DNA of 45,269 nt. Origin: Terriglobia bacterium. Lineage in GTDB: Bacteria > Acidobacteriota > Terriglobia > Terriglobales > Acidobacteriaceae. Positions 1 to 7,692 of the stretch are shown piece by piece. Where the stretch lies: NCBI GenBank assembly GCA_020073565.1, contig JAIQEY010000045.1, positions 1 through 45,269 of the forward strand, given 5' to 3'. The stretch's first letter is position 1. Each line of letters opens with the position of its first letter. A program made the position numbers and the translations under genes. The notes under the pieces were generated by a model. That model was not told where the DNA came from. It saw only the letters and a list, made by a program, of their open reading frames with translations, and ran no database searches.

Positions 1-1
1 T

Positions 2-229
2 CCCGAGGGCAACAGCTACATCGAACGGTTCCATCGCAGCTTGAAAGAAGAGGAGGTGTGGCTCAACGAATATCAGACCTTCGACCAGGCCCAGCTGAGC
101 ATTGCTCGCTGGATCGAGGAGTACAATCACGATCGTCCGCATCGCGGACTCCGGGGCAGAACACCGCACGAATCCCGTGCTCAGTTCCTTGCCCAAACCC
201 TTACTTCAAACATGGCCCCTTGTGTCTAG
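2..229 (+). CDS. IS3-family transposase (DDE integrase core), C-terminal part
   Basis: Only the last 75 codons are inside the window; the frame is open from base 2 and stops at TAG 227-229. The peptide starts PEGNSYIERFHRSLKEEE, which matches the block around the catalytic glutamate of the rve integrase core in IS3-type transposases. It continues with the usual WIEEYNHDRPHRGL tail, in which the family has Y-N-x-x-R-P-H. The protein would cut and join the ends of its own element. The stop lies 2 bases before a likely right inverted repeat, so this is the distal end of an insertion sequence whose left part lies outside the window. I cannot tell whether the element is intact. Family-level call is confident; the IS subgroup is not determined. 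Confidence 0.85.
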   Translation, partial: PEGNSYIERFHRSLKEEEVWLNEYQTFDQAQLSIARWIEEYNHDRPHRGLRGRTPHESRAQFLAQTLTSNMAPCV

Positions 230-230
230 T

Positions 231-248
231 TTCGAGGGGTGCACTACA
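231..248 (+). repeat. Putative right terminal inverted repeat of the IS3-type element
   Basis: The bases TTCGAGGGGTGCACTACA directly follow the transposase stop and end in CA. Read inward this is TGTAGTGCACCCC, the TG...CA form usual for IS3-family ends. The left copy is outside the window, so the match between ends and any target duplication cannot be checked here. Confidence 0.5.
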
Positions 249-317
249 GCGCCCTCCTTAGTGAGTCATGAAAATAGGGCCGCACGGGCAACCACCCGCG
301 ACCCTCCAACAGCCAAA

Positions 318-785
318 TCAGTTCTTAACTGTCATCGTGTCCGAGTTGACGGCTTTCTTCCCGGATACGCCTTCGAGACCCGCCAAAACGCCGCGGTAGT
401 CGTTCTTGTCACACTGCATGGCAAACCCGCCCCTTTTGTCCCCATCGGCCCAAGTAAGCCCAACATAGTGCTTCTTCGATTTGGTGAGGGCCATCAGCCC
501 GCCAATTCCAAGTGAGACTACGGCGAGCCCAATGGCTGCACCTACTCTCCGATGCACGTCCTGCCCGTAGGTGATTTCCGTGATTGCCGAAACCGGAATG
601 ACCGCAACCTCTGTCTTGTCTCTCACGATTCGAACTTGTTTTGCTTCTATGTACAACTTCACGTCCGTGCCGGACTTAAGATCAGGCAGCGAACCTCCGT
701 CATAAGCGACCTTATATCCGTTATCCGCAGCGAACATCATGGAGGGAATTGCGATGCACAGCAGAACAGCAAGCAAGCACTTCAT
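318..785 (-). CDS. Hypothetical secreted protein with one internal hydrophobic segment
   Basis: A 155-residue protein that I do not recognise. The start chosen is the ATG at 783-785, because it begins with a clear signal peptide: MKCLL, a hydrophobic stretch through IAIPSMMFA, and a likely cleavage after AFA/AAD-like residues (MMFAAD). An upstream in-frame ATG at 821 would add 12 polar residues before the signal and is less likely. The mature part has a short beta-rich domain (KLYIEAKQVRIVRDKTEVAVIPVSAI) followed near residues 81-100 by a glycine-rich hydrophobic segment (VGAAIGLAVVSLGIGGLMAL), then KSKKH and another small domain. This suggests an exported protein, possibly inner-membrane anchored. 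It sits alone between an insertion sequence end and an antitoxin remnant, so no function can be inferred from neighbours. Confidence 0.65.
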   Translation of the reverse strand: MKCLLAVLLCIAIPSMMFAADNGYKVAYDGGSLPDLKSGTDVKLYIEAKQVRIVRDKTEVAVIPVSAITEITYGQDVHRRVGAAIGLAVVSLGIGGLMALTKSKKHYVGLTWADGDKRGGFAMQCDKNDYRGVLAGLEGVSGKKAVNSDTMTVKN

Positions 786-918
786 TATCAGACACTCCCG
801 AATTTCGGACGATAGTGGCACTTACTATTTTTGACACTTGGATTGCGTATTGGCGGTGACCGCGGATACTGGATGTTGTGATGGGCTGATTAGATAGTCG
901 TCTGGCGGTTGGCCCAAG

Positions 919-1125
919 CTAGCGCGCGGCCAGTTCATCCAAGCCGGCCAGCGTGTCCGGGTACCTGCGGACGAGCAGGACGAGCGCGGCCGCCTGCGGA
1001 TTCGGTTGCGCACGGCTCTGTTCCCATTTTTCCAGCGTTCGTTCCTTGATCCGCAGTTTGCGGGCGAACACGGCTCGGGAGCAGCGCAGTTTCTTGCGAG
1101 TGTCCCGCAGGAACTTCGAATCCAC
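919..1125 (-). pseudogene. N-terminally truncated XRE-type HTH antitoxin remnant (HigA/NadS-like)
   Basis: The 68 residues from a GTG at 1123-1125 hold a complete helix-turn-helix: FLRDTRKKLRCSRAVFARKL, then RIKERTLEKWEQ, then a PNPQAAALVLLVRRYPDTL tail. This is the DNA-binding C-terminal half of type II antitoxins of about 90-100 residues, which bind their own promoter and a partner toxin. The similarity seems to extend a few codons upstream of the GTG (RKTPK) but then runs into an in-frame TGA inside a hairpin-repeat patch (1150 onward), where the N-terminal part should be. No toxin gene is next to it. I read it as a decayed toxin-antitoxin fragment cut off by repeat insertion; a short functional HTH protein remains possible. 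Confidence 0.55.
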
Positions 1126-1544
1126 CTTGGGTGTTTTCCGTAGCCTGGGCCCTCAGGGGCTAAAGCCCGCGTTTTGGCGAGGCTGGGCGCCACGGCTGAA
1201 GCCGTGCCCTTCCACAAATCGAGCCACGACCCTTGTCCTGCTGGTGCACGGATGATCCCATCACCCACCCTTTTCGCAAAGTGCGCGAAAAGGATGGGGC
1301 ACCCGCTGATCCGTAATTCCAGCGCTGAAGGCCAGATTTCTTGCGACGTTAACGGCATCGCTCAACGCTATGCCCTTCCACAAGCGCGGGGACAATTCCC
1401 TGACGCGTCCTGGGTACGGAGAAGAACGCAGGGGTCCCTTCGGCTGCGCTCAGGGCAGGCCTTTCGACTCCGCAGGGACTTCACTTCGTGAAGTCTCTGC
1501 TCCGCTCAGATGACAAATTTTGGATAATTTCAGGCTGACGCGGA
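1126..1544. repeat. Intergenic mosaic of small hairpin repeats, no gene
   Basis: This 419-base stretch has no convincing gene. It holds at least four perfect inverted repeats: GGGCT-AA-AGCCC at 1157-1168; CACGGCT-GA-AGCCGTG at 1191-1206; CCTTTTCGC, 7-base loop, GCGAAAAGG at 1269-1293; and GACTTCAC-TTC-GTGAAGTC at 1477-1495. The first two, with the flanking text 'ggctgaagccgtgccc', look like the dispersed intergenic elements I associate with Acidobacteriota genomes. Long open frames across them on the minus strand (825-1358) are low-complexity translations of the repeats, not genes. Confidence 0.6.
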
Positions 1545-2237
1545 CTACGCGCGGTTCTTCCGCTGCTGGCGCCAGCGATCGAGCGCAACCATGGTTGCGG
1601 CCCAGATAGTCCCGGTCAGATATCCCGCAATGACGTCGCTCGGAGTGTGCACGCCCAAGTAGATCCGCGACAGTCCGATCGCGAGCACCAGCAACGCGGT
1701 GACCAGCCAGATCAGAATCCGCGCAGGCAGGGAGCGCACGCGCCCCGTCAGCAGTCCTGCCAGCACTCCGTAGAAGCAGAAAGAAAACAGGGCGTGGCCG
1801 CTCGGAAAGGCGTAGGTCATGGGATTGGGGCCGAAGAAAGGGACGGGCCGCGGGCGATGAAAGGCAGACTTCAAGGTGAGTTCGAGCACTAAGGAACCGG
1901 CCAGCGTTACGACCAGCCAGATGGCCGCGCGACGCCAATGGAAATGCCGAAACAGAGCGAAGGCGAGCAGGGCGATCGCAATCAATCCGCCTTTGCCCAT
2001 GAATGAAATTGCGAACATGAGCCGGGTCAGCGGAGGCGACGACCAGGCGTGAATAGCGGCCCTCACCCAAGAATCGAACGCGAGTGTGCGTTTGTCAACA
2101 ACACTGTCTGCCAGCCATGCGAACAGGAAAATCGCTAGCACGGCGATGGCCAGGCTAACCAGAGGCGCTTCGACCAAAAACGCTGTTTTGGGAACGCTTT
2201 CGGCTTCCGGCAACTGACGGATGTCGGGCGTTGTCAA
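1545..2237 (-). CDS. PAP2-family membrane phosphatase (undecaprenyl-diphosphatase/lipid phosphatase type)
   Basis: A 230-residue integral membrane protein with all three PAP2 signature motifs: K123-x6-R130-P131 (KSAFHRPRP), P145-S-G-H148 (FPSGHA) and S190-R191-x5-H197-x3-D201 (SRIYLGVHTPSD). H148 and H197 are the expected catalytic histidines. About five or six hydrophobic segments surround them, with the active site facing the periplasm in this family. It dephosphorylates a lipid diphosphate or phosphate; recycling of undecaprenyl diphosphate is the commonest role but the substrate is not visible. The start is TTG at 2235-2237, overlapping the stop of the upstream glycosyltransferase gene as TTGA, so translational coupling is likely. 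The pairing suggests lipid-linked glycan metabolism. Confidence 0.88.
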   Translation of the reverse strand: MTTPDIRQLPEAESVPKTAFLVEAPLVSLAIAVLAIFLFAWLADSVVDKRTLAFDSWVRAAIHAWSSPPLTRLMFAISFMGKGGLIAIALLAFALFRHFHWRRAAIWLVVTLAGSLVLELTLKSAFHRPRPVPFFGPNPMTYAFPSGHALFSFCFYGVLAGLLTGRVRSLPARILIWLVTALLVLAIGLSRIYLGVHTPSDVIAGYLTGTIWAATMVALDRWRQQRKNRA

Positions 2238-3307
2238 TTTCTCCCTCGCCCAGAATTCCCACCCGATGGGGACGTTAGCTCTGCAATAAGACCATCGAGT
2301 TTGGCAAAGAGCGCGTCATTTCCTTGCCGTGGATAGTTTGCCAGTTTTTCACGGAAGTGTGGAAGGTTGTAGAGAAACGATTCCACTCGCTCCTTGTTGA
2401 GCCCTTCCCAGTACACGCCGTAGCCCGCCTTCTGCAGCCAATAAGCGTTGAAGACCTGCTCAAACTGGTGCGCGACAGGAATGGCAAGGTAGGGTTTGCC
2501 GAGATGCAACGCCTCAGTCACGAGAGAGAAGCCGGCGTTGGCAACGACTGCTTTCGCGGCAATCAAGTCGGCAAAAAATCCATCGAGACTCGGCTTCTTA
2601 TAAACGATGTTCCCTTCCCTCCCTTCGCGTCCAAAACCATATGCGACGAATGAGCAACGCACGGAAGCCAGAAGCTTCTCCAACGCGGGCGCTGGCGAAG
2701 TCACATATACAAGGACGTGTTCTCCCTCCCGAGGCCTCGCCTTCAGAATGCACTCGCGCAGAATTGGTGGAAATAGAAACGTGTTCGGGCGCGTGACTTG
2801 AGCGTCGAAGAAAGAAATCACCAGATAGGCATGGGCGCGTGGGACCATGAGCCGAGTCACGATCTTCGCGGCCGAGGCATCGCGCCGGTATTGCCTTGGA
2901 TAAGAAACATCGGTGTTCGTCAGACAGTGCTGATTGTCGATCGAGATTACGGGCAAATGCTTGCGCCGCCCGGCATGGCAGGAAAGCGGCTCAAAATCCG
3001 TGACCACGAGATCGATCTCTTTTTCATCGATCAGGTTCTTCAGCCTTGAGACACTGGCCACGGTCCGGCGCGCCGTCAGCAGATTCCGCGCGACGGTGCG
3101 CCGATAACGCACCTGATTGTTCACATAGGCGAGGCGCCACCCGAAGATCTCGGCGACGTCAAAATCTTTGCGGAGGTTGGCCAGTCCGCGGTCGAAGGAC
3201 ACTACTTGCACCGCGTGTCCGCATTCCTGGAGATGAGTAATCACTTCCCTGGCGCGCGTCGAGTGGCCCGCGCCTTCGCCGTTCACTCCGTAGAGAATGT
3301 TCGCCAT
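2234..3307 (-). CDS. GT28/MurG-like glycosyltransferase (MJ1255/VC2487-type)
   Basis: A 357-residue protein starting MANILYGVNGEGAGHSTR, the glycine-rich N-terminal loop plus GHxTR of GT-B transferases of the MurG/MJ1255 type. The C-terminal half carries the nucleotide-sugar side of the fold: AAKAVVANAGFSLVTEAL near residues 263-280 (family NGGxxxxxE region), followed by GKPYLAIPVAHQFEQ. It should transfer a sugar from a nucleotide donor to an unknown acceptor at the inner face of the membrane. The start at 3305-3307 was chosen because it begins exactly at the conserved fold; a start 10 codons upstream would add unconserved residues. It lies just 3' of a strong terminator and is coupled (TTGA overlap) to the PAP2 phosphatase. 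Confidence 0.82.
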   Translation of the reverse strand: MANILYGVNGEGAGHSTRAREVITHLQECGHAVQVVSFDRGLANLRKDFDVAEIFGWRLAYVNNQVRYRRTVARNLLTARRTVASVSRLKNLIDEKEIDLVVTDFEPLSCHAGRRKHLPVISIDNQHCLTNTDVSYPRQYRRDASAAKIVTRLMVPRAHAYLVISFFDAQVTRPNTFLFPPILRECILKARPREGEHVLVYVTSPAPALEKLLASVRCSFVAYGFGREGREGNIVYKKPSLDGFFADLIAAKAVVANAGFSLVTEALHLGKPYLAIPVAHQFEQVFNAYWLQKAGYGVYWEGLNKERVESFLYNLPHFREKLANYPRQGNDALFAKLDGLIAELTSPSGGNSGRGRN

Positions 3308-3338
3308 GGGGTGTCCGCGGGATGCCTTCCTAAACAAA

Positions 3339-3375
3339 TCCCCGCCCTTTCTCTTCGTGCGAGAAAGGGCGGGGA
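3339..3375 (-). terminator. Rho-independent-like terminator downstream of the FKBP gene
   Basis: A perfect 15-bp stem: bases 3339-3353 pair with 3361-3375 around the loop TTCGTGC. On the minus strand the GC-rich stem is followed by ATTTGTTT. It sits 33 bases after the FKBP stop and 31 bases before the glycosyltransferase start, so it separates the two units. The U-tract is imperfect. Confidence 0.75.
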
Positions 3376-3408
3376 CTTTGAGCCTTCGGGATGCGCACGG
3401 CTGAGCCG

Positions 3409-4332
3409 TTACTGCTTTTCCGGATCCTTGGCTGGTTCCTTAGCTGGTTCCTTAGCTGGTTCCTTAGCTGGTTCCTTCGCCGGTTCCTTGGCCGGTTCTT
3501 TAGCTGCTTCCTTCTTCTCCTGGATTGACAGCAACTCCACCTCAAAAATGAGTGTGGCGTCCGGTCCGATGTCAGCCCCGGCACCACGTTCGCCGTACGC
3601 GAGGTTGGATGGAATGAAGAGCTGCCACTTCGATCCTACCGGCATCAACTCGAGCGCTTCCGTCCAGCCCTTGATGACGCCATTGACGGGAAAGGTTGCC
3701 GGCTGGCCGCGTTTGTAAGAGCTGTCAAATTCGGTACCGTTGATCAGCGTGCCCCGATAGTTGCAGACGACCGAGTCGGTCGCAGCTGGTTTCGGTCCGG
3801 TGCCCGCAGTCAGAATCTTGTATTGCAAGCCACTGGGCAGGGCAACTACACCTTCTTTTCCTTTATTGGCGGCCAGAAATGCTGCGCCCTCCGTTTTGTT
3901 GGCCTCGCCCGCCTTTTGCGCTTTCTCCTGTTGCGATTTGCGGACCTCCGCGCCAACTTCCTGCAGCACAGCTTGCGCTTCCTGTTCAGTCAGTTGGGTT
4001 TTGGCGCCGGTCAACCCATCCTTGAATCCCTGAATCAAGAGCTTTGAGTCCACGTCGACCGACTGCTTTTTCAGCATGGCCCCGAGCCCGGCACCCTGAT
4101 TCATCCCAAGGGCGTAGCTGAACTTGTCCTCGCGCGTCTTAAGAGGCGCGGGAGTCGTGGTCTTGGCGGCTGCTGCCCCGGGAGCTTTCTTCGCCGGAGC
4201 TTTCGAAGTTGTGGCTGCTGGAGCCGTTTTGGTTTTTGCCGCCGGAGTTTGCTGTGCGTAGGCATACCCACTGCCAACCAGCATCATTCCGGCCGCCGAC
4301 AGGTATACCGCTGCGGAGAGAAATCTTTGCAT
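3409..4332 (-). CDS. Periplasmic FKBP-type peptidyl-prolyl cis-trans isomerase (FkpA/Mip-like)
   Basis: A 307-residue exported foldase that catalyses proline cis-trans isomerisation in envelope proteins. Layout: signal peptide (residues 1-26, ending GYAYAQQ); an Ala/Lys/Pro/Thr-rich linker to about residue 62; the alpha-helical N-terminal domain of FkpA/Mip proteins (KFSYALGMNQGAGLG to about 150), which normally dimerises; then the FKBP domain from ALPSGLQYKILTAG. The FKBP landmarks are present: YRGTLINGTEFDSS, the V-x-P-V-NGVIKGWTEAL block, and IPSNLAYGERGAG. The C-terminus is a lysine/glutamate/proline tail of repeated (EPAK) units encoded by a 12-bp tandem repeat. Start ATG 4330-4332. It is divergent from the TPR gene and is followed by a strong terminator, so it is probably monocistronic. 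Confidence 0.93.
   Translation of the reverse strand: MQRFLSAAVYLSAAGMMLVGSGYAYAQQTPAAKTKTAPAATTSKAPAKKAPGAAAAKTTTPAPLKTREDKFSYALGMNQGAGLGAMLKKQSVDVDSKLLIQGFKDGLTGAKTQLTEQEAQAVLQEVGAEVRKSQQEKAQKAGEANKTEGAAFLAANKGKEGVVALPSGLQYKILTAGTGPKPAATDSVVCNYRGTLINGTEFDSSYKRGQPATFPVNGVIKGWTEALELMPVGSKWQLFIPSNLAYGERGAGADIGPDATLIFEVELLSIQEKKEAAKEPAKEPAKEPAKEPAKEPAKEPAKDPEKQ
3422..3505. repeat. Seven-unit 12-bp tandem repeat inside the FKBP gene 3' end
   Basis: Seven near-identical 12-bp units (plus-strand consensus GGTTCCTTAGCT) at 3422, 3434, 3446, 3458, 3470, 3482 and 3494. On the coding strand they encode the repeated tetrapeptide AKEP. The unit is a multiple of 3, so copy number changes would lengthen or shorten the tail without shifting frame. 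Units 2-4 are identical, which suggests recent expansion by slippage. Confidence 0.9.
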
Positions 4333-4468
4333 GGCCTATTGTCCCATTCCACGGGGCTATACGCCAACACCATCTTTTAGCGGGTCCTTCTGGACCAAAT
4401 CGAGCGGCGATTTGTCTTACAAGACGGGCCAGCGTACACTTTCGGCGTTCTTTGGGGGGGTCCGGACA

Positions 4469-6223
4469 ATGGGGGGAAACCCGCGGGACCGGGCGGAGCC
4501 AGAGGAACTTCGGGTGGAGGATCTGCTGGAGGGCTGGAAGGCGATCGCTGACCACCTTCGCAAGACTGAACGCACGGTTCAACGCTGGGAGAAGAACAAG
4601 GGGCTCCCGGTTCGGCGTCTGCGCGCCGATCCAGCCGAGGAGCAGGGGCGAGTCTACGCTTACAAGAGCGAACTGGATGCCTGGTGGAATCGCCACACCG
4701 ATCTTTCCTCAGAACCCGAGGTTGAGCTGCCGGCTAAACCTGAGACCGGCACGCCCGCGACGGCAACCGAGACAGCCCCTCCTCCAAGGCTCGGCAGTCG
4801 GTTCTTTTGGTTTGTTCTGGTGGCCGCGCTGCTGCTCGCAGTTGCGGGCGCATATTACTTCAGGCCGAAAGTCAAACTTAGCCCGACGCTCGGGGTGCTC
4901 CCTTTCGATACCCCGAAAGGGGACGCCGACGGCTTGCGAATCGCGCGCGGGCTCACCGATGAGTTGATCAGCCGGCTCGGCCATCTCAATCCCGGATCAG
5001 TCTCAGTTATCGAAGACCGATCGGCCGATTACAACCTGGCGGGCAGTGTGCGGACGGAGGGCAATCGCGTCGCGATTACTGCGCGGTTGGTTGCTTCCAG
5101 GCCGCAGACCCATGTGGTGTGGGGCAACAGCTGGGAGTTCGAGCGTGGAGACCTCATTCCCAAGGAAATCGAAATTGCTAATGGGATTGTCGACGAAGTA
5201 CTGCGGGCTTTGTCGCTCAGCAGTCACGCGTCGCATCCGCCCTCCCGGGATACTTACGAGGCGTATCTGATGGGACGGGCGCTTTGGAGCAAGCGGTCCG
5301 CCGAAAACCTGCACGACGCGATCGGCTTTTTCCAGCGGGCCATCAGCACCGATCCCCAATTTGCGCCGGCCTACGCGGGGTTGGCGGACAGTTACTCGCT
5401 GTTAGGGTCGGCGCCCTACACCGGCTTGCCGCCCAAACAAGCCTTTCCACAAGCTAAGGCCGCTGCTCAAAAAGCGATTCAGCTGGACGAATCTCTGGCG
5501 GAGGCCCACATCTCTCTGGGTTATGCCGAACTGGTCTACGATCGGAACTATTCCGAAGCAGAGAGAGAGTTTCGGCGAGCGCTGCTATTGCGTCCGACTT
5601 CTGCAACCGCGCACCAATACTATGCCTACTACCTAACCGCCATGGGCAGGTTGGACGAAGCGATTGAGGAAAGGAAGAGCGCCCAGCAATTGGAGCCCGA
5701 TTCGCCGTTGATGGATTCTGCCTTGGGCGAGGCCTACTACCAAGCCAGACAGTTTGACAACACGATCACCTATAACAAGCTATCGCTCGTGCACGACCGC
5801 AACTGGCCGATTGGCCTGATCAACTTGGGGCGGGCTTACGAGCAGAAGGGTATGTTTGCGGAGGCGCTGGCCACCTACCAGCCCATTCTCGCGGTTGCTC
5901 CAGAAGACCCCGGAGTTCTGGCATTGGTGGCACACGTTCAAGCCGTTTCAGGAAAACCTGCGTTGGCACGGTCCAGCCTCGCCCACCTCGAGCAGATGCG
6001 CTCGACCAGGTATGTCCCGGCCGTCTATATCGCTCTGGTCTATGTGGGACTGGGGGACAAGGACAAGGCTTTCGCATGGCTGGATCGGGCGTACGAGGAG
6101 CATTGTGAGTATCTGGTATACCTTCCCACCGAACCCCTGGCAGACCCCCTGCGGCAGGACCCTCGCTTCCCTCGCTTCATCGAACGGCTCGGACTGAAAG
6201 TTCCCGCGGACGTCCCCAAGTAG
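4469..6223 (+). CDS. HTH - transmembrane - FlgO-like - TPR protein (acidobacterial signalling type)
   Basis: A 584-residue protein. Residues 18-76 form a winged-helix/excisionase-like DNA-binding segment (LLEGWKAIADHL, ERTVQRWEKNKGLPV, YAYKSELDAWW). A proline/threonine linker leads to one membrane span at 111-131. Residues 140-255 resemble the FlgO/adenylate-cyclase-associated domain (LGVLPFDTP, GLTDELISRLGHL, NLAGSVRTEGNRVAITARLV). The rest is a run of TPR repeats, clear around AIGFFQRAISTDPQFAPAYA. This CadC-like layout, with HTH inside and sensory part outside, suggests membrane-bound regulation, but the target is unknown. The ATG at 4469 was preferred over one at 4331 because the extra 46 codons are unconserved and overlap the divergent FKBP start region. 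Followed by a 147-base gap before the MFS gene. Confidence 0.82.
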   Translation: MGGNPRDRAEPEELRVEDLLEGWKAIADHLRKTERTVQRWEKNKGLPVRRLRADPAEEQGRVYAYKSELDAWWNRHTDLSSEPEVELPAKPETGTPATATETAPPPRLGSRFFWFVLVAALLLAVAGAYYFRPKVKLSPTLGVLPFDTPKGDADGLRIARGLTDELISRLGHLNPGSVSVIEDRSADYNLAGSVRTEGNRVAITARLVASRPQTHVVWGNSWEFERGDLIPKEIEIANGIVDEVLRALSLSSHASHPPSRDTYEAYLMGRALWSKRSAENLHDAIGFFQRAISTDPQFAPAYAGLADSYSLLGSAPYTGLPPKQAFPQAKAAAQKAIQLDESLAEAHISLGYAELVYDRNYSEAEREFRRALLLRPTSATAHQYYAYYLTAMGRLDEAIEERKSAQQLEPDSPLMDSALGEAYYQARQFDNTITYNKLSLVHDRNWPIGLINLGRAYEQKGMFAEALATYQPILAVAPEDPGVLALVAHVQAVSGKPALARSSLAHLEQMRSTRYVPAVYIALVYVGLGDKDKAFAWLDRAYEEHCEYLVYLPTEPLADPLRQDPRFPRFIERLGLKVPADVPK

Positions 6224-6370
6224 TCTCAGCCCACCTTTCCATCGTCTTCAAGCCAAATTCAGCAACGACAAAGTACGACACTGCTCTTGCAGGCTCTTCT
6301 GACACCAGTTTGTCGCTTGGCAAGAATGCGCAACTTGAGTATCAGGTAGAAACCGGAGGGCGGCGACCCC

Positions 6371-7645
6371 ATGCAACTTCCTGACTTCAACCGGAAGCAG
6401 TGGCGAGTGTTGCTCATCCTGATGCTGGTCAACTTCGTCAATTATGTGGATCGCCAGGTCATTTTTTCGCTGTTCCCTGCTATCCGGCACGATTTTGCTC
6501 TGAGCTACTCGCAACTGGGCTATCTCGCTACCGCCTTCACAGTCGTGCTCTCCCTGAGCACGTTCCCGCTGGGGATGCTGGCGGATCGTTTTTCCCGGCG
6601 TTCGGTGATCGGCGCGGGAGTCCTGTTCTGGAGCGTGGCTACATTTCTGAGCGGTCTGGCCGGGTCGTTCCGAACCCTGCTGACTGCCCGGGCGATGGTC
6701 GGAGTTGGCGAAGCCGCCTACGCACCGGCCGGCACCGCCGTTCTTAGCGCCGTGTTCCCGAAAGACATCCGGGCACGCATCCAAGGTTCCTGCGACGTCG
6801 GAATGTTCGCGGGCGGCGCCACCGGAATCGCACTTGGTGGTATCATGGCCCAATCTTTTGGGTGGCGTTCGGCTTTCTTCCTGGTGGGGATTCCGGGTTT
6901 GCTGTTGGGACTCAGCGCCATGCGACTCCCGGAACCGCCCCGCGAGCAGTCTGAGGAACGAATGCGCTTGCGGGATCTCCTGCGTGTGCCTGCGTACCTG
7001 GCGGTGTTGGTGGCCGGCTGGTTCAGCAGTTTCGCGGGATATGCCTACGTCGCATGGGGGCCGGATCTCATCCAGGAACAGAAGGGCTTCACAGCAAGGG
7101 AGGCTGGAATGGCATTGGGCCTCACGGTGGTCGTGGGCGGCGCGCTGGGCATCGCGGTCGGCGCGTACTTGTCCGATCGGATCGCTCGCCGATGGGCATG
7201 GGCACGGGCCCTGATTATCCCCATCGGCTTCGTTCTGGGGGCGCCGACGATCTACGTCGCCCTGCATTCTTCTGGCAAGCTGTTGGTCCTAGTGTTCTTT
7301 GGCCTGGGCTCATTCTTCATGAGCTGGTACCACGGCCCGCTCACCGCCACCATCCATGATCTTGTGCCCTCGAGTGGGCACGCGACTGCTCTCGGCCTGT
7401 ACTACCTCTTTGTCAATCTGTTCGCCATGGCTTTGGCGCCGCTGATCATTGGGTGGGCCGCTGACCGCTATGGCCTCATCCATGCCTTACACATCCCCAT
7501 CGTCTCGCAGTTGATCGGGGGTGCTTGCTTTGCACTTGTCGTTCTTCTGATTCGCCGTCACGGTCTGCACCACCCCGTCTTCGAACATCATTGGGAGAGA
7601 ACACCGCTGCTGCCATCCCGGTTAGCAGCGGAGACGGAAGGCTAG
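6371..7645 (+). CDS. MFS transporter (Spinster-like family)
   Basis: A 424-residue permease with about 12 hydrophobic segments. After TM1 it has the motif NYVDRQVIFSLFPAI, and between TM2 and TM3 the MFS signature GMLADRFSRRSVIG. A second ADRFSRR-like copy, SDRIARRWAWAR, lies after the central loop, and WAADRYG is near TM11. The family moves lipids, sugar acids or aromatic acids by secondary transport; the substrate is not visible. ATG 6371 is preceded by a GGAGG about 12 bases away. Only 47 bases separate it from the dehydratase-like gene, so it may bring in or export a substrate or product of the three-gene acyl-CoA dehydratase-like cluster. Confidence 0.88.
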   Translation: MQLPDFNRKQWRVLLILMLVNFVNYVDRQVIFSLFPAIRHDFALSYSQLGYLATAFTVVLSLSTFPLGMLADRFSRRSVIGAGVLFWSVATFLSGLAGSFRTLLTARAMVGVGEAAYAPAGTAVLSAVFPKDIRARIQGSCDVGMFAGGATGIALGGIMAQSFGWRSAFFLVGIPGLLLGLSAMRLPEPPREQSEERMRLRDLLRVPAYLAVLVAGWFSSFAGYAYVAWGPDLIQEQKGFTAREAGMALGLTVVVGGALGIAVGAYLSDRIARRWAWARALIIPIGFVLGAPTIYVALHSSGKLLVLVFFGLGSFFMSWYHGPLTATIHDLVPSSGHATALGLYYLFVNLFAMALAPLIIGWAADRYGLIHALHIPIVSQLIGGACFALVVLLIRRHGLHHPVFEHHWERTPLLPSRLAAETEG

Positions 7646-7692
7646 AACACCGAGCAGAACCCGGGCCAACAATTTCCTTAAGGAGCAAGGAT

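Noticed and set aside
825..1358. 177-codon open frame on the minus strand
   Set aside because: It is a translation of the hairpin repeat patch and of the antitoxin remnant in another frame; low-complexity, no domain.
7525..7692. N-terminal extension of the dehydratase-like gene
   Set aside because: It overlaps the MFS gene in another frame, and a well-placed ribosome-binding site precedes the ATG at 7693.
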